Assembly (NCBI GenBank): GCA_013396915.1
Contig: VWZL01005191.1
Location: forward strand, 558,001-622,000
Source of the DNA: Stercorarius parasiticus
Lineage: Eukaryota > Chordata > Aves > Charadriiformes > Stercorariidae
Direction of reading: 5' to 3'
DNA: 64,000 nt
The notes under the pieces are model-generated. The model was not told the origin of the DNA and ran no database searches. It worked only from the letters and a program-made list of their open reading frames with translations. Positions within the stretch are counted from its first letter, which is position 1. Each line of letters starts with the position of its first letter. This document shows positions 12,201 through 25,060 of the stretch, piece by piece. The translations under genes and the position numbers were made by a program.

Positions 12201-15200
12201 AATTTTGATGCATATGAGATTAGACTAATTCCTCAAAAGTCAGTGAGGTCTAGTGACTAGGTAATTAACTCTATGCATATGTAAATGTAACGAGAAGAGA
12301 GGGATAAAATCCTATTTTACAGCATTTAGAGATGTTAATGTAGTCAATACGTAAAAGACTAAAACTGATGGAAAGCAGACTAATTTTTTCCTCCTTATCT
12401 TTCTCTGGCATTTAAAAATTTGAGGCTAATATAGAGATGTGTGGCCAAATAGTAAACAAATGTTAGTATTATTGTTGTGTGATATGTTATATTTTTATTT
12501 GTGAAAGACAAGTAAAATATCCGAATGTGCATACTAGACTGGTTATTCAGAATCTGGAGTAGAATCTACATCATCTTCAGTTTCACAAAACTATAGCACA
12601 GACTTTGAAGACCAGGAATTCAAGAATCTTTAATGATATGAATTTTATTTTCCTGAATTGCTGAAGGAATGAAAAGTTTTCTGGACAGAGTTTTAAATGC
12701 ATGCTAATTATAAAGTCTTTTAATATTTAGCCTAAAACTGTATTGACAGTATTTCTCTGGATGTGCCAGCTTTGATAGGTATGTTAGATTATCCTATTAT
12801 CCTATGCAGAAATAAGTATACGTCTTTAACATAAGAGAAGAGAATTTGCAGTGAAGTTAGACTCAGTTTCATAGTATGGTGTGGTATTTATGTGTTGTCT
12901 AGCCAATAAAGATGAGAATCCACTTGCAATTCCATCGTCAACATCATTCAGTCTCTGTCAAATAATTTGTGAGATGTAACAGTGGTTTAGTGAGAATGAA
13001 TGCTACAGTTCTCTCCCACTTGCTTTTTAATATAATATTCCGAAATGCTGTATCTTAAAGCTTGCCTGCAACGGATGCTTTCCCGCTTTGAATCTCTTTC
13101 TCCGTTTACGATTGGCTGATCACTTCATTCCTTAATGTGCCACAAGAGTGTGTCATAGTACAGTAAATGATCTGTATTACTGAATATGTATTACAGATTT
13201 GAGGAAAGATGAGAGAAAACTCTAAGAAATACAAACCTTGGAAGTAACATCTGTTGTACTTCTGTAATAATGCTGAAGAAACATGGTTCTGTAATTGGAA
13301 GGTACATAGCCATACGTTCAACTAGAAGACTTTTTTCACTTTTTTTGGAATAGTGAGGTCAACGTTACTTCCTGTAGTTTGCATTTTCAGTGAAATTAGC
13401 AAGTGGCATCTTGTAACCCAGAACCTAGTTTCCTAGTTGATTTCTTTTAGTGTTAATTTTTTATATTTGTCTTTCATATTAGGGAAGGCTTTTAACAGAA
13501 TATTTTTATTTAAAGAAAAATCGTAGTGTTTTATTAGCTATTTATCTGAGTGCAAGTAAATAGCATGTACCTTTTTTGTGGTGTTTATGGTGCTCTAACT
13601 ATTTTGAATAAGGTAAGTAATATTTGTTATTTTGAAAGGCTGTAGTTAGAGACAGTGTTTCATTAAGGTATCTATGGCATTTTAGTGTTATTAGTTATTT
13701 AATTTACATTCATTTTTCCCAGGAAACTTGCTCTTGTCTCTAGATGTTGCTCATATCTGTGATGTTATGAGCAATCATGAAAAATATGCTCTAAAATATC
13801 AGGAAACTGATGCAAAGGGAAAGTACAGTGCAAATGCAAACATGCAAAATAAAAAAGTTTCTTGGAAACATTTTTACCATGTGGTTTTGTATTTCTGAAT
13901 AAAAGAAGTGAAGATAAGCAGTAGTTAAAAAAATCCCATGAAAACAGTATCTCATTTAGACTATAAAGTGTTTTAACAGATTTCTGGAAAGAGACAGGAG
14001 GAAGCAAGGACTATTTGCACAAAATTACTGTGTGGATGTATGAGAGCAATGGTAGGCTCAGCTTCCTTTGAGAATGAAATATATGCTTTTTGTTTAAATA
14101 TCTAAGTTCTGGTACTACAGTATATCAGGCTTGCAGTAATCAAGCAAGTTTTTCTGCCTTTAGTATAGAACCAATTTTTCACATTGATTTCATTGGAGAG
14201 AGGAAGCATCTAAGCTGCTTGCATCTTTCAAAAAGTTGGAAAGGCATGCTACTGTCACGAGTAGCACTGGGAACAGTGTATGTTACTTTTCTCTTTTTTT
14301 AATTTCTTTTTTTTTTTTTTAAATCAGGAAATGTAAGTAAGAGACATTGGCATTTTCTGTAATTAACCATATCAACCTAAACCTCTGTGTTACGTTCAGA
14401 TAAACTTTGATAAAGCTATCAGTCAATCAGGGGAGTTCTAATGGTTTGTTTCCCCTCTAGGTTGCTATTGAAAAACATTGTTTTCTGGTATTTAATAAGT
14501 CTAACGATAAGACACTACAGGTCTTATTTACTGAGCGTTGTATGTGAGAGTCCCTCTATCCCAAAGAAAAGAAAACAATTTGGTACCTGAATAATCTGGT
14601 GTCTAAAGGTATGTGATGCAATTTCCTCACACTGTAGACACCTTCATGCGTATGTTATAAATACGGAAGTTTTACCTATTACAGTTTGTCCTTTAATGGT
14701 TTTCTGATAAATTAACTTGTGACTACAGTTACTAGATGGCACTTGCTTTCTTTTTTGTTTAGTTAGTCTTCTTATCTTTCAAGGCTTTCTTCAGGAGAAG
14801 CAGAACTTCAGTAGACGTTCCATAAGGTCATTAAATTAAATAAAAGATCGTTGACTCATTTTGTATGTTTTAATCAGTACTTTTTATTAGATTTTTTTCT
14901 TTATTAGACCTGTCCAAAATCAATAGTTAAAATGGGCACTCGTCTGAACAGCCTTGAATAATTGGTTTATTACAGGGTATATTAAAGCATATAATCTAAA
15001 TAAAGGTATGCTCCATTTACCCTTACTTGCAGTCTCGTTATGGCTTGAGACTATGAGAGTTTAGTGTTTAATATGATGAGAACACGGAGTCTTAATGGTG
15101 TAAATCACATGCTTAGACAGTATACCCTATAATAGTGTAATCTTTTGCTTGACACACAATGCATTGAAACTTCTAAAACCTCATTAAGAATTCCTAATGT

Positions 15201-15691
15201 CCTATTTCAACCACTGTTAATAGTCTAGGCAACCTTTAGATGTGTCTAAAGTGATCTTACAATTTGATGTAAACTGTAGTGTGTTAAGTAGAAGCTTCCT
15301 AAACTAGAATATGTTGCTAAATCCAGTTGTTTCCAGCTTGACTGTATGAGGTCAGTCAGATCTCTTGGCCTGTAGAAGGCTCTTGGCTGTAGAAGTAATA
15401 CCTACCGTTTCGGAGCTGTTTAACACCCTCAATCACCCAAGGAAAACAAAATAAAAACAAACAATATCTTCCCTCTGCCCCCCCAAAACAACCTGCCTTC
15501 CCTTGACCTCTGGAATATTTGATCTTTTTCACTAGTTAATTTTCTAATGTAATTTAAAGATGTACTTTGGAAGTAAATTGAAGTTAATTATCAGATATTC
15601 TAGCAAAAATTAAGACAGAAGTCCTTAAGAGTAATTTCTGACGTTTAAGATAAATTTCTGATGTTTTCTGATTTTAAGACAGCATAAATCG
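9296..15691. other. Intronic sequence without recognised feature
   Basis: AT-rich with a poly-A run of 15 at 9724-9738. I see no CR1 or other element and no coding exon. Short open frames here lack any family motif. Confidence 0.5.
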
Positions 15692-16021
15692 TATGAACTT
15701 TGCTCTCTACAGCTACCTGAAAGGAGGATTTAGAGAGATGGGGGTTGGTCTCTTCTCCCAAATAACAGCCAATAGGATAAGAGGAAATGGCCTCAAGTTG
15801 CACCAGGGGACGTTTAGATTAGATATTAGGAAAATTTTTTACATTGGAACAGGCTGCCCAGGAAAGTGGTGGAGTCATCACCCCTGGAGGCATTTAAAAG
15901 ATGGGTAGACATAGTGCTTAGCAATATGGTTTCGTGATGGTTTTTGTTGGTGTTAGGTTGATGGATGGACCTGATGATCTGAAAGGTCCCTTCCAACCTA
16001 GACAATTCTATGATTCTATGA
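15692..16021 (+). mobile_element. CR1 LINE 3' end, + strand
   Basis: It starts with the end of ORF2: frame 15693-15908 contains [16 protein letters not shown] and [20 protein letters not shown]. It continues through GGTCCCTTCCAACCTAGACA and ends in ATTCTATGATTCTATGA at 16005-16021, the CR1 terminal octamer repeat. The subfamily differs from the 34765 copy (SQ-N-RGNGLKL versus SVVPS-RTRGNG). It is 5'-truncated at about 15692. Confidence 0.94.
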
Positions 16022-16449
16022 ACTGGCATCTAATTTTTAAAACATTTGGTTATTTAAATGTTTTTGGCAATATTACTCAGCACATCTAGGAGTGTGAGGA
16101 GGTCAAGGTGGGAAATCCGGTTTGGGTGACTGAATTACCTTCTTGTCGTTTTCTACCAAGATTCGACATACTTTTCAAGTCTTTGACTTCAGTCTGAATA
16201 TATTCACAAAACTGAGCTCAGAGTATAATACTGGTGGTTATGCTAAGCCCAAAAGTTGTGGCACATTTTTGGGGTGTGAAACATCAAATATGGAATTTGT
16301 TGTGTATGTTAGATCACGGACTTGTTCTTCTCGATTTTGAAGTACAAGCCCTTCTGGAGTGAATATCTATCTTAACATGTTTTGCTAATTGCTGTAATAT
16401 ACTTTAATTAAAAGCAAAGTAATACTCCTGCCCCCCCCGTCCCCCAATA

Positions 16450-16560
16450 ACTGCCTGAATAGTTATTAAAGTGCTAATTGTTACTTTTAGCTAGTAAATG
16501 GTTTTAAGTAGCTAAATAATTATTAAGTATGCTTAAATGCTACTATTTAAATAACTGCTA
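16450..16560. repeat. Imperfect palindrome of about 110 bp
   Basis: The centre TTAGCTAGTAAATGG / TTTTAAGTAGCTAA pairs about 10 of 12 positions. Flanking arms such as AATAGTTATTAAAG on the left and ATTTAAATAACTGC on the right are loosely complementary. I judged pairing by eye. It may be a decayed hairpin element or chance in AT-rich DNA. Confidence 0.35.
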
Positions 16561-19500
16561 GATCAGGAAGAGGTTTTGTGGTAGCTACTAAGACCAAGAA
16601 TTTTCTTGCTCTCTTTTTCTGAACATCTTGTGTATTGTGGTCAGTGTTTGACCTTTACATCTCAATACAGTAGTCTAAATTTAGGCTCTTCAATTATTAG
16701 TTTTATAGTGTTCCCTTTTAGCTTTTGTTTTCATGTATGAGTTGTTATAGGAATTGTTTTAATTTTTGCTGCAGGATCCTGTTTTGATGTCAAGACACTG
16801 TGATTTGAGACCAGCTTGAGCCCCCTCTTCTTTTCAATAGTATCTTGTGTTTTTCTTCATTCCGTTTGGTTTTTGGTGTCAATGTAATGTTGCAATGCTG
16901 TTTAAGAGATTAGAGGCTCTGGTTCACTGTACAGGCACCAAAATATAATTTCAAAAGGGAGTACTGAAATTTGGAAGAAAAATATAGCTTTCTATTTGAA
17001 AAAATAAATAATAAAATATATAGGATGAGTGACCACCCCTTCAGCTTAAAGAACATCTCAGAAACTAATTGTTAGTGTTTGGTCTGAAGTCCTCAAGCTG
17101 TTGTGAGAAAGTTACTTTTTGTATGGAATGTATGACTGAAAGCCTAGTATTTGTGATAGTTAATAAATTCCCATTGTAAAATATGTAAAGCTATTAATCT
17201 AGCTTATTGAGGAGTTACAGTGCAGACTTGTGCAAGGCAGTTCTTTATTCTTAATTAACTTTTTTCTACAGAACGTGGACTATGTTGTTTATATTCATCT
17301 ATCAACAAGTTAATGCTGTTGATAATACCTGGATTTATTTATTAAATATGGCAACTCTATCCGCATAGGGATTTTGTGTGACCTTGATAGACACTGGCTT
17401 TAGTTATAGAGCTGTATAACTTGTTGATCCTTCAAGTACTCCTTTGCGCCCTAGAGATTTGATGTTCATTAAGATTTGTTTATTACACTTAAAATGAATT
17501 AATTTGTTATTTGTTGGTTTCTAGCTAGTTTGAAAGATATGTTAATGCTGCTTTCAGTAAGTAAATATTCTGGTTTGTTCAGCTTTTTCTCAGAAACTAT
17601 TCTGACAGATTTTCATCAAGTGTAATGTTCACTTGTGCAACTGGGAGCTCACCTGTAATGTGATTGCTAAATATATATTAAGCTTCATATGCCAGAGCAA
17701 GTTCCTTCACAGAGATTTTTCTCAGAAAACTGTACATGCATGCAAATATAATCTGGGTTTCAGAGTTCATTCTTGGTTTCTTGGACATTCAAGACTAAAT
17801 CTATAAGCTGCTCATTGTACAATAGCTATGTATGCACTTAGTGTCTTCCCATTGCAAACTGTCTGCTTTCTCTAGTTTGTATGGTATCTACTTCCAGAGT
17901 GCTAAGAAGCGTGGTTTAATTAAGGTAGAATATAGCTTTCTTTTAGGCAGGGAGATATGTAAAATATGAACATTCCTATATTAGTGCAAACCAAACTGTT
18001 TTGCTTTTAAATTTGCCTTAGTCATGTTTGTATTTTTCTCTAACTGTTATTTTCGGTTTTTGTTGGGGAGGAGGGCAAAATTTCCTGAACCAAATTTATG
18101 CTTTAGGAAACTATGTTCTGTGTGCTAGAATAAATCTCAGTACTTACATAGTTACTAAATTTGAACTATTGTAATTTTAACTTCTATTGTTCATCTCTGT
18201 TTTCTTACTTCTATCTTATTTTAAACTTCAGTCTCTTACTATGAGGAGATTATCTATATACTTGTAAGAACAGGTTGATCAAAATTATAAGTGGTGTTAT
18301 TACTGTTGCTATGTGATCTGAAACTAATGTGTAAATATGGTAGTTCAGTTACTTAAGTCTAAGATAGTAAAATTTCTGGGTTTTAGCATTTGTTTAAAAC
18401 TGCCTGATCATTTAATGGCTGAGATCATTTAAGTTAAACCCTAAAATAAAACAGTAAAATATTTTGTCACCTTAGATCTTAAGGGTTTCAAAGTAAATGA
18501 CATACTATTTATTGATTAGTGATTATGTCGTATCAATGCAATATGATTTTGTAAATTTTATGTAAGCAGTCCTTTTGTAGTCAACAAGATTACTCTCATA
18601 ACAAAAATGTAATGAAGATCAGGAATTATGGTTTGCACTGTCATTTTCTAATAGAAATAGCAATGGTCAGTTAAATGTCTCCGGCTCTGCACTACTTCAG
18701 ATTTCTCAGTAAGTTTTCAATGTATATTTCTATCTCTGTATACATTATTCTTTAATTTCGCATACATTATGTGAAATGAGCTTAATATCTCACGCTGCAT
18801 TCTTGCATCACATCTTTTTGTTCTGTATCCAAATACTTTTTTTTAAACTATTTATGCATGCCGTTTTGACTTTCTGCTTCATCCTGTCTTCACCATAGCA
18901 ACCAGATTCTTGGATCTTTTTTCAGCCTGTATAATGTCTTATATTGCTTTGACCTTTGTATATTTAAAAAAGATTCCAAACTTTACTCATCTTACGTTCT
19001 TACTAGAAATGGATCTTAGCATCCTATCGAATAACTTATAGTTCGTGCTTCTCTGTAAACCTTGCACCCTCTGCTTTTTTGATATATAGATATGTATGCT
19101 ATGGTTGAAGAGACTATGAAGCTAAGAATCCTTTTCTTTTCCTCCCTCTTTGTGTCGCAGTTTAGAATCGTGATTTTCAGGCCCATTTTGAATATTTGGT
19201 TATAAATCTGATGTTTAGTATTGAAAGTAACGGCTACGCAGCTTTAGGTATACAGTTTTTTTTTTTTTCCCACAACTCTCTGCAACAGTAACATTTTTTT
19301 TAAAATGCATTTTCTATTACAGTTAACTTGTGGTTTCAAATATACTTGTAGAGAATTACAGAAATACTACCTTTATACTTTCTAATGAAACAGTGTCATC
19401 TTAAACCAAAGTATCAGCTCTTCTCAGAAGAGGCTTTTATTGTGGTAGTTCTTGGAATACATTTATAAGGTAATATTTTGTAGACTTCTCTTATGCATAA

Positions 19501-19697
19501 AAAAGGCTTTTATTTTCCTACCAACCGTCAGATAAGGTCATAGTTTAGAAATAATTAGGCTTCTATGTAAGTATAGTATTTTGTTGTTTACATTGACACT
19601 AATAGCTTTGGATATCCATTGACAAAAGCATAAATTATGCCTGAGCGTCATATATAGTCAGTCAGTATCTATGTGCTGATTTAAAGTTAAATGGACC

Positions 19698-19715
19698 AAA
19701 AAAAAAAAAAAAAAA
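19698..19715. repeat. Poly-A run of 18
   Basis: An uninterrupted A homopolymer. No transposon is recognised just upstream. Confidence 0.8.
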
Positions 19716-19767
19716 TTAAGCATTGAAAAACCATGTTGTTATTTGTTTATTATTTGTAGCTTATGTG

Positions 19768-19798
19768 CTTGCATCTATTTTCAGAAAGTAGATGCAAG
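19768..19798. repeat. 14-bp inverted repeat with 3-nt loop
   Basis: CTTGCATCTATTTT at 19768-19781 and AAAGTAGATGCAAG at 19785-19798 are complementary at all 14 positions if one U-G pair is allowed. The spacer is CAG. Confidence 0.85.
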
Positions 19799-19965
19799 GA
19801 GGCAACTCTGTGGATCATTTTTATGATAGAATTACCATTTGAAGTCTCAGTATATGCTAGACTTCATTCAAACTGAAAAAGTAGATCGATAGTAAGGCAA
19901 ATTCTAGATGTAAAGTGTATGTCCTGGCCACTTACTAATGAATGAATTATGTTCGTACTGATGAT

Positions 19966-19980
19966 CAACAACAACAACAA
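19966..19980. repeat. (CAA)5 microsatellite
   Basis: Five exact CAA units. Confidence 0.9.
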
Positions 19981-21371
19981 GATCAACATTATAGAGCTAG
20001 AATAAGCTCATGGATTTCTAGTCTCAATGTCCTGTTTTTGCAAGTGGATAGTGTAGAAAAACATCCCTTCTCAGTGTTTAGTTTGAGATAGTACTGAACA
20101 TAGTTCATTTTAGAAATTGCAAGAGCACAAACTCTCCAATATTTGGGGACCTGACTTTTGGAACATTAGTCTATCTTTCTGACTTATAACCTAGTGACTG
20201 TTTCAAATACTTCGAACTTTATGGAAAGAAATACAGCTGAAAACTGGAAAGCTTTGGAAGTAGAATTTTACATTTCTTCAGTGTCTAATACAGTACAGTC
20301 CTGGTACAGTGTGAACTGTTTCATAGAGTCATGAAAAATGAAAGGCTGTCCTTTTGAAGTGGGAAACTGCTGTATAGCCTCCTTCCTGTTACAGGGCAGT
20401 GTAAACATGGCCACGTTTCTGTTCAGGTTGACTAGGCAAAAGGGGTTTAGAATCCAGCTGCTGAATAAGTTTGAAAAAGCAGCAGCTCCCTATTTTCTTT
20501 CTGAGAAACAAAGGCGTAATTTTTTAAGTCAGTAGAAAAGATACAAGTTGGAATTACTGTCCTGATTTTGAGTATCAATCACACCTGTTCTTCTAAAGCC
20601 CCCTCCAATGCAATTATAAAATGTGTCATGATAAATATTTTGTTGTGACACAGTATCTTTTCTTCCATTCTTAGCCTGAATTTAGCATCAATGAGCCAAG
20701 TTCTTTAAAACTTGTTCTCAAAAAGGAAATGAAAAAGAGAATTTTTTTCTTCAGAGATTCATGGTCTGAGCTATGAGTGTCTCCGCTCTGCCTGATGGAG
20801 GCAGACCAGTGTATTTGGCTGCAGGCAGAGTTCAGGGCACTTTCTTTCCTGGAACTGTTGAGCGTTTTGTGCCTCTGTTCTAGTGGGAAAGAGGGAAGGA
20901 AGGGAAGGAGAAGAGCCAACAACCTTCACTGGTGACTGCATAATGTTTAGAAGTCTTGATCTCTGAAGACAGAAAACAGAAAATTCTCCAAATGAATATG
21001 TGGTATTCTCCCATTCTTCTTGCACTTGATTTTGGGTAACATTGAGCGATTGTATAGGTGCTTCCATGGCACTTGTTTTTACATGTGCAGAAGTTTTTCG
21101 TTTTCGCTTAGAGAAAGGTTCATCCATCCAGAGTGCACAGGTACCTTCTCTCCCACCCCAGTGTTTTTTTTCTGGTGTGCTTTCTTGCTGAAATTCCCTC
21201 CACAAAGTCTGTCCAGGTAAAATTGCGGTGGGTATATGTCTTTGCATCTCTGGACACACTTCAAGTCCATTGGAACCCTAACAGAGAAAATAATTATAAT
21301 GGGTAGATGGAATTGCATCTACCTTCTCTTTTCCATGAAACACTGTTAGTATTGACCTGTTCACAGTCACA

Positions 21372-21448
21372 TTTCCAGAGTAAGTATGGGAAGTGCAAGA
21401 ACCTCTTGAACTTACTCTTTCCAGAGTAAGCATGGGAAGTGCAAGAAC
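21372..21448. repeat. Two-copy tandem duplication, period 46 bp
   Basis: TTTCCAGAGTAAGTATGGGA begins at 21372 and TTTCCAGAGTAAGCATGGGA at 21418. Both continue AGTGCAAGAAC. The two copies differ at one position over about 31 bases, so the duplication looks recent compared with the surrounding old repeats. Confidence 0.9.
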
Positions 21449-24400
21449 TATTGATATACAGTGCCCAAGTAGACAGTAAAATGTTTGTAAAGGGCAAAGA
21501 TGAAAGGAAAAAAAAAACAACCCACCCAAGAAAAACACCACCAGCAACAAAGATGAAGATTTCTAAATAACTCTGTCTTCTTGCCTTACGTTGGTCAGTT
21601 CAAACCAAAACAAAACACTTTCAACCCATCTGACGTGAATGTGTCAAGTTCTGGATTGTAGAGGTCCCAGACAGTTTCATTTACAGATGCGTCAGGCAGT
21701 GTTACAAGGGAAAGTGGTGGGCTTTGGGATGAATAAGCGTTGATTGCCACATGGAGAGATCTTTATGGTAATAATGTGGTTGTCAGTTGCTTCAAGTGCA
21801 TTTATGCTTTTATCAGCTACTCTGTTGCTGATATCTCTAAGCGTCATATTGCTTTTGAAAGAGCGATATTTATGCAGTTAAACTCCAGGATGCTATTCCA
21901 GGTAAATAATGGTGTATGAGTAGAACTTCTCATTGCCCACAGTATGAGCGCCTATATAAACAACTATTCGAGAGAGAGATATTACTTGTCAGTAATTGGA
22001 ATTCATTAAGACGTTACCTATGTGTACGTATGTAACTTTTTATTTCTGAATTTGCGAGGATGTAAGTAAAGATCATGCACCACATTTGCATGACAGCATG
22101 CCCAGCTTTGGGGAAGGACATGTAGAAAGGAATGTGGTGACTTACTACGTACCTTGAGAAATGGCAGTGGCAAAAATGCTATGGTATACTTGTTGTCCTA
22201 TGGTAGAAACTGTAACTGCACATGTATGTCTGGATAACAGACCTCAAAGAATATCAGTTACTGACAAATAACTTTTTTTTTTTCCTCAAAGTAATACCGT
22301 CAATGCAGTACTGATGTGCTTTTTTACTCGGTGCTGCCTTTGGAAGGTGGGTGCTACAGAAAACAATTCATTGATAAACAACTTGTTTTAATCTACCTGA
22401 AATCTTTCCTGCTTCCTGAAGGACACTTACTGGTTGTTTGACACAGAGAGGAAAACTAGGTCTTACGCTCTCTATTTTTAGTTTTGTTTGGTTTTAATAA
22501 TACTTGTCCAACATTCTGTTTGGAGTAGAGACATTGCTCTGTCTCCCATACTGCCATTATGTATGTTTTTTCTGTGGCAGTGGGAAATTTTAATTTAAAT
22601 CTTTTTTTTTTAAGTAAAAATAATTCTTAGATAATTACCTTTTGTATAAATTCACGTCACCGGCTGTTGCTGCAGTCCCATGTATTAACTTATTCCAAAG
22701 TGAAGAATTTAGGCAGGATATACGTTTCTAATGGACCTTCAACTGCAATTTTTTTCTGCATCTGAAGCCAGACTTGCTGTTGAAAATCTACTTTTCTTCT
22801 TATAGCTCTTCTTTCAGCACCAAAGTTCTTTATTTTTTTTATCAAAATAAAAAAAAAATAAATCTAATAATTTCTGTAGATATCTGTCACAACAATAATA
22901 AAAAGAATGCACACAGATTTTTCTGTTGCTGAAACAGAGCTCTTAATTTCAACAACTTCCTCAGAAACAAGAGATGAATGTAGAGAAAGTCATCCTCTGA
23001 CTTTCAAGAAGTTGAGTTTTGGGGCAAGAAAAGCAAGAGATAATGCAGCACTGAAGCAATTCTTGTAGAAGAGACATTATCAGCACACAGCAGTTTGTTG
23101 ACAAAGACAGACATCTAAAGGAATTTTTTAACTTTTTTTCCTAAGTAATCTTGTTAGTTGTTTTTTACTATCAGTACATCATAATAACCGTAATCTGGAC
23201 TAGGTGGATATAGTATTTTGTCACAGAAAGGCAGATGTATGTTGGATTTTCCACTGATATTTCCTTTTTTTTTTTGATTGCAGCAAATTGTCTTCAATGT
23301 TTTGGGGGAGACCAGAAGATTGAGGGATAGCCTTTTTCTTACCCAGAGAAAGAACAATATTAAGAAAACCAAGAGCTGTAACTTCCTTTAGCTTGCTATG
23401 AAATGCAACTATACAACTATATGTACAGTTGCTTTCCTTTGTGGTTCATTTTAGCATTGTGTACTTGATCTGAATTCTTCTGTTATATTCTTAAATATGA
23501 CACTGATTTTCTTTCAGAGGAGTACAGTAAAGTTACCATCAGAGAGTTTTGTAAAGATGGTTTGTAATTTGGGAGTTGTATAAACTATTATTGTTATTTT
23601 ATTAGCATTTAAATTAGATAATAATGAATGGCAAGCTGAACTTCAGTTTATATCACATGATAATTTCATAAATATTACATCTTCTACTGAACTGTGACCT
23701 CACACATTTCCATATTTGTCATGTGATCTGGAGAAATTCCTATCTTAGGAAATACAATGCAGTTGGATCATTAAAGCCTAAAATATGTTAGGATTTCTTT
23801 AGTTGCTAATGAAATGTCTTCTTTTCAAAGCTGCTGAACAGGACAGATGACTTTTTAAACTAATTGTAATTCACTGAGGCACCCTATAATCTATAAGAAA
23901 GTTCACCTCTGCACTATTCCTGTCCAGTTGTTGTCTCGAACAATTATCAGCAAGTTATTGTTCTGGTATGAGCCATGTCATGCTTGAAAGTGAGATGAAA
24001 AAAATTAATGAGGGTGCATGAATGCTGGTTGATGAAGGTTAAGTAGATACAGTTACGCTCTCTGCATTCTTTACTATGACTGTTGAGATTGAGGCAATGT
24101 ACTCTAATGAGACCACACAAACAAATGTGCTGATTGACAGCTCTTGATTTAGCAATGAAAAATGTTGACTGAAGCCATATTTTGTTTCAACCTAATATTC
24201 AGGTTGCTTGTGTACATAAGGACCTAGAATTTACCTTAAACTCTGGTGCATTATTGTTTTTTTTTCTTTATTCAATTATGTCAATCCATTTCATTGCTTT
24301 TATTAGGAACGGTGTATATAATTTTTAGTGATGATTGCAAGGGAATCATGCATCATTTAGTGGTTATAGCAAAGTAATACTGAGGGATTTTTATATCTCT

Positions 24401-24709
24401 CTTTTCTAGGAAAAAGAAAGGCTTAGTACCTTTTCTATAAGTTAATTTCAAAAATCACAGAGGATTTTGTATTGTAGATTCATTAATCCAGGACTGTGAA
24501 TGATATGCAGAACTACTGAACAGTTTTTCTACAAAATTATAATTGAAGATATAGAGGTGGGTGTTTTGTTTGTTTGTTTTAAAAAAGGGGCGTATGTGTA
24601 AGCTTCAGCATATGAAAAGTAAATTATGCCAGAAAAAATTTGATTTCTTTTAAGAAGGTGATAATTTTTTCAAGCAAAGTGTGATAGATTTAACCTCTGG
24701 ACTGCAGTA

Positions 24710-25060
24710 TGATTGCCACTGTGCCAATATTAATGAAAAGTGGGATTAGCTGCAGACTTGTAAAACAGAGGTGAGTTCAAGAGGAGGTGTGGAATATCGA
24801 GAAAGAAGGTGTTGGACTATGAGGCTATTAGTAGAGTTTCTGAAAGATCAGTTCTGGGAATAATTATTTATTCAACAGTCTCAATGATTTGTTGTGTATG
24901 TTAAGAGAAGGCTGAAGTTTGTGATGGCAGAGTTTGGAGGCATTCTCAAGTTGAAGGAGGTTAGGATGTCACAGGTAAGAAACTGGATGAGTAGTAGGAA
25001 CACAATTAAATTGAATTTGGGAACAAAGCCAAACATTTAAATAAGGTTGGCAAATCTTGC
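24710..25060 (+). mobile_element. Probable ancient CR1 reverse transcriptase fragment
   Basis: Short blocks resemble CR1 ORF2 in order. GCCACTGTGCCAATATTAAT near 24715-24735 translates as ATVPIL, like ANVTPIF. At 24848-24890, GATCAGTTCTGGGAATAATT followed by ATTTATTCAACAGTCTCAAT is like GSVLGPVLFNIFINDL. There are many indels and no frame. Similarity was judged by eye against the family as remembered, so boundaries and identity are tentative. Confidence 0.45.

Larger units (their letters stand above)
16022..24709. other. Intronic sequence with small local structures only
   Basis: No gene or transposon recognised. It holds an imperfect palindrome (16450-16560), a (CAA)5 run (19966-19980), a strong hairpin (19768-19798) and a 46-bp-period duplication (21372-21448). 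A 162-codon open frame on - at 20771-21259 has no recognisable domain. Confidence 0.5.
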
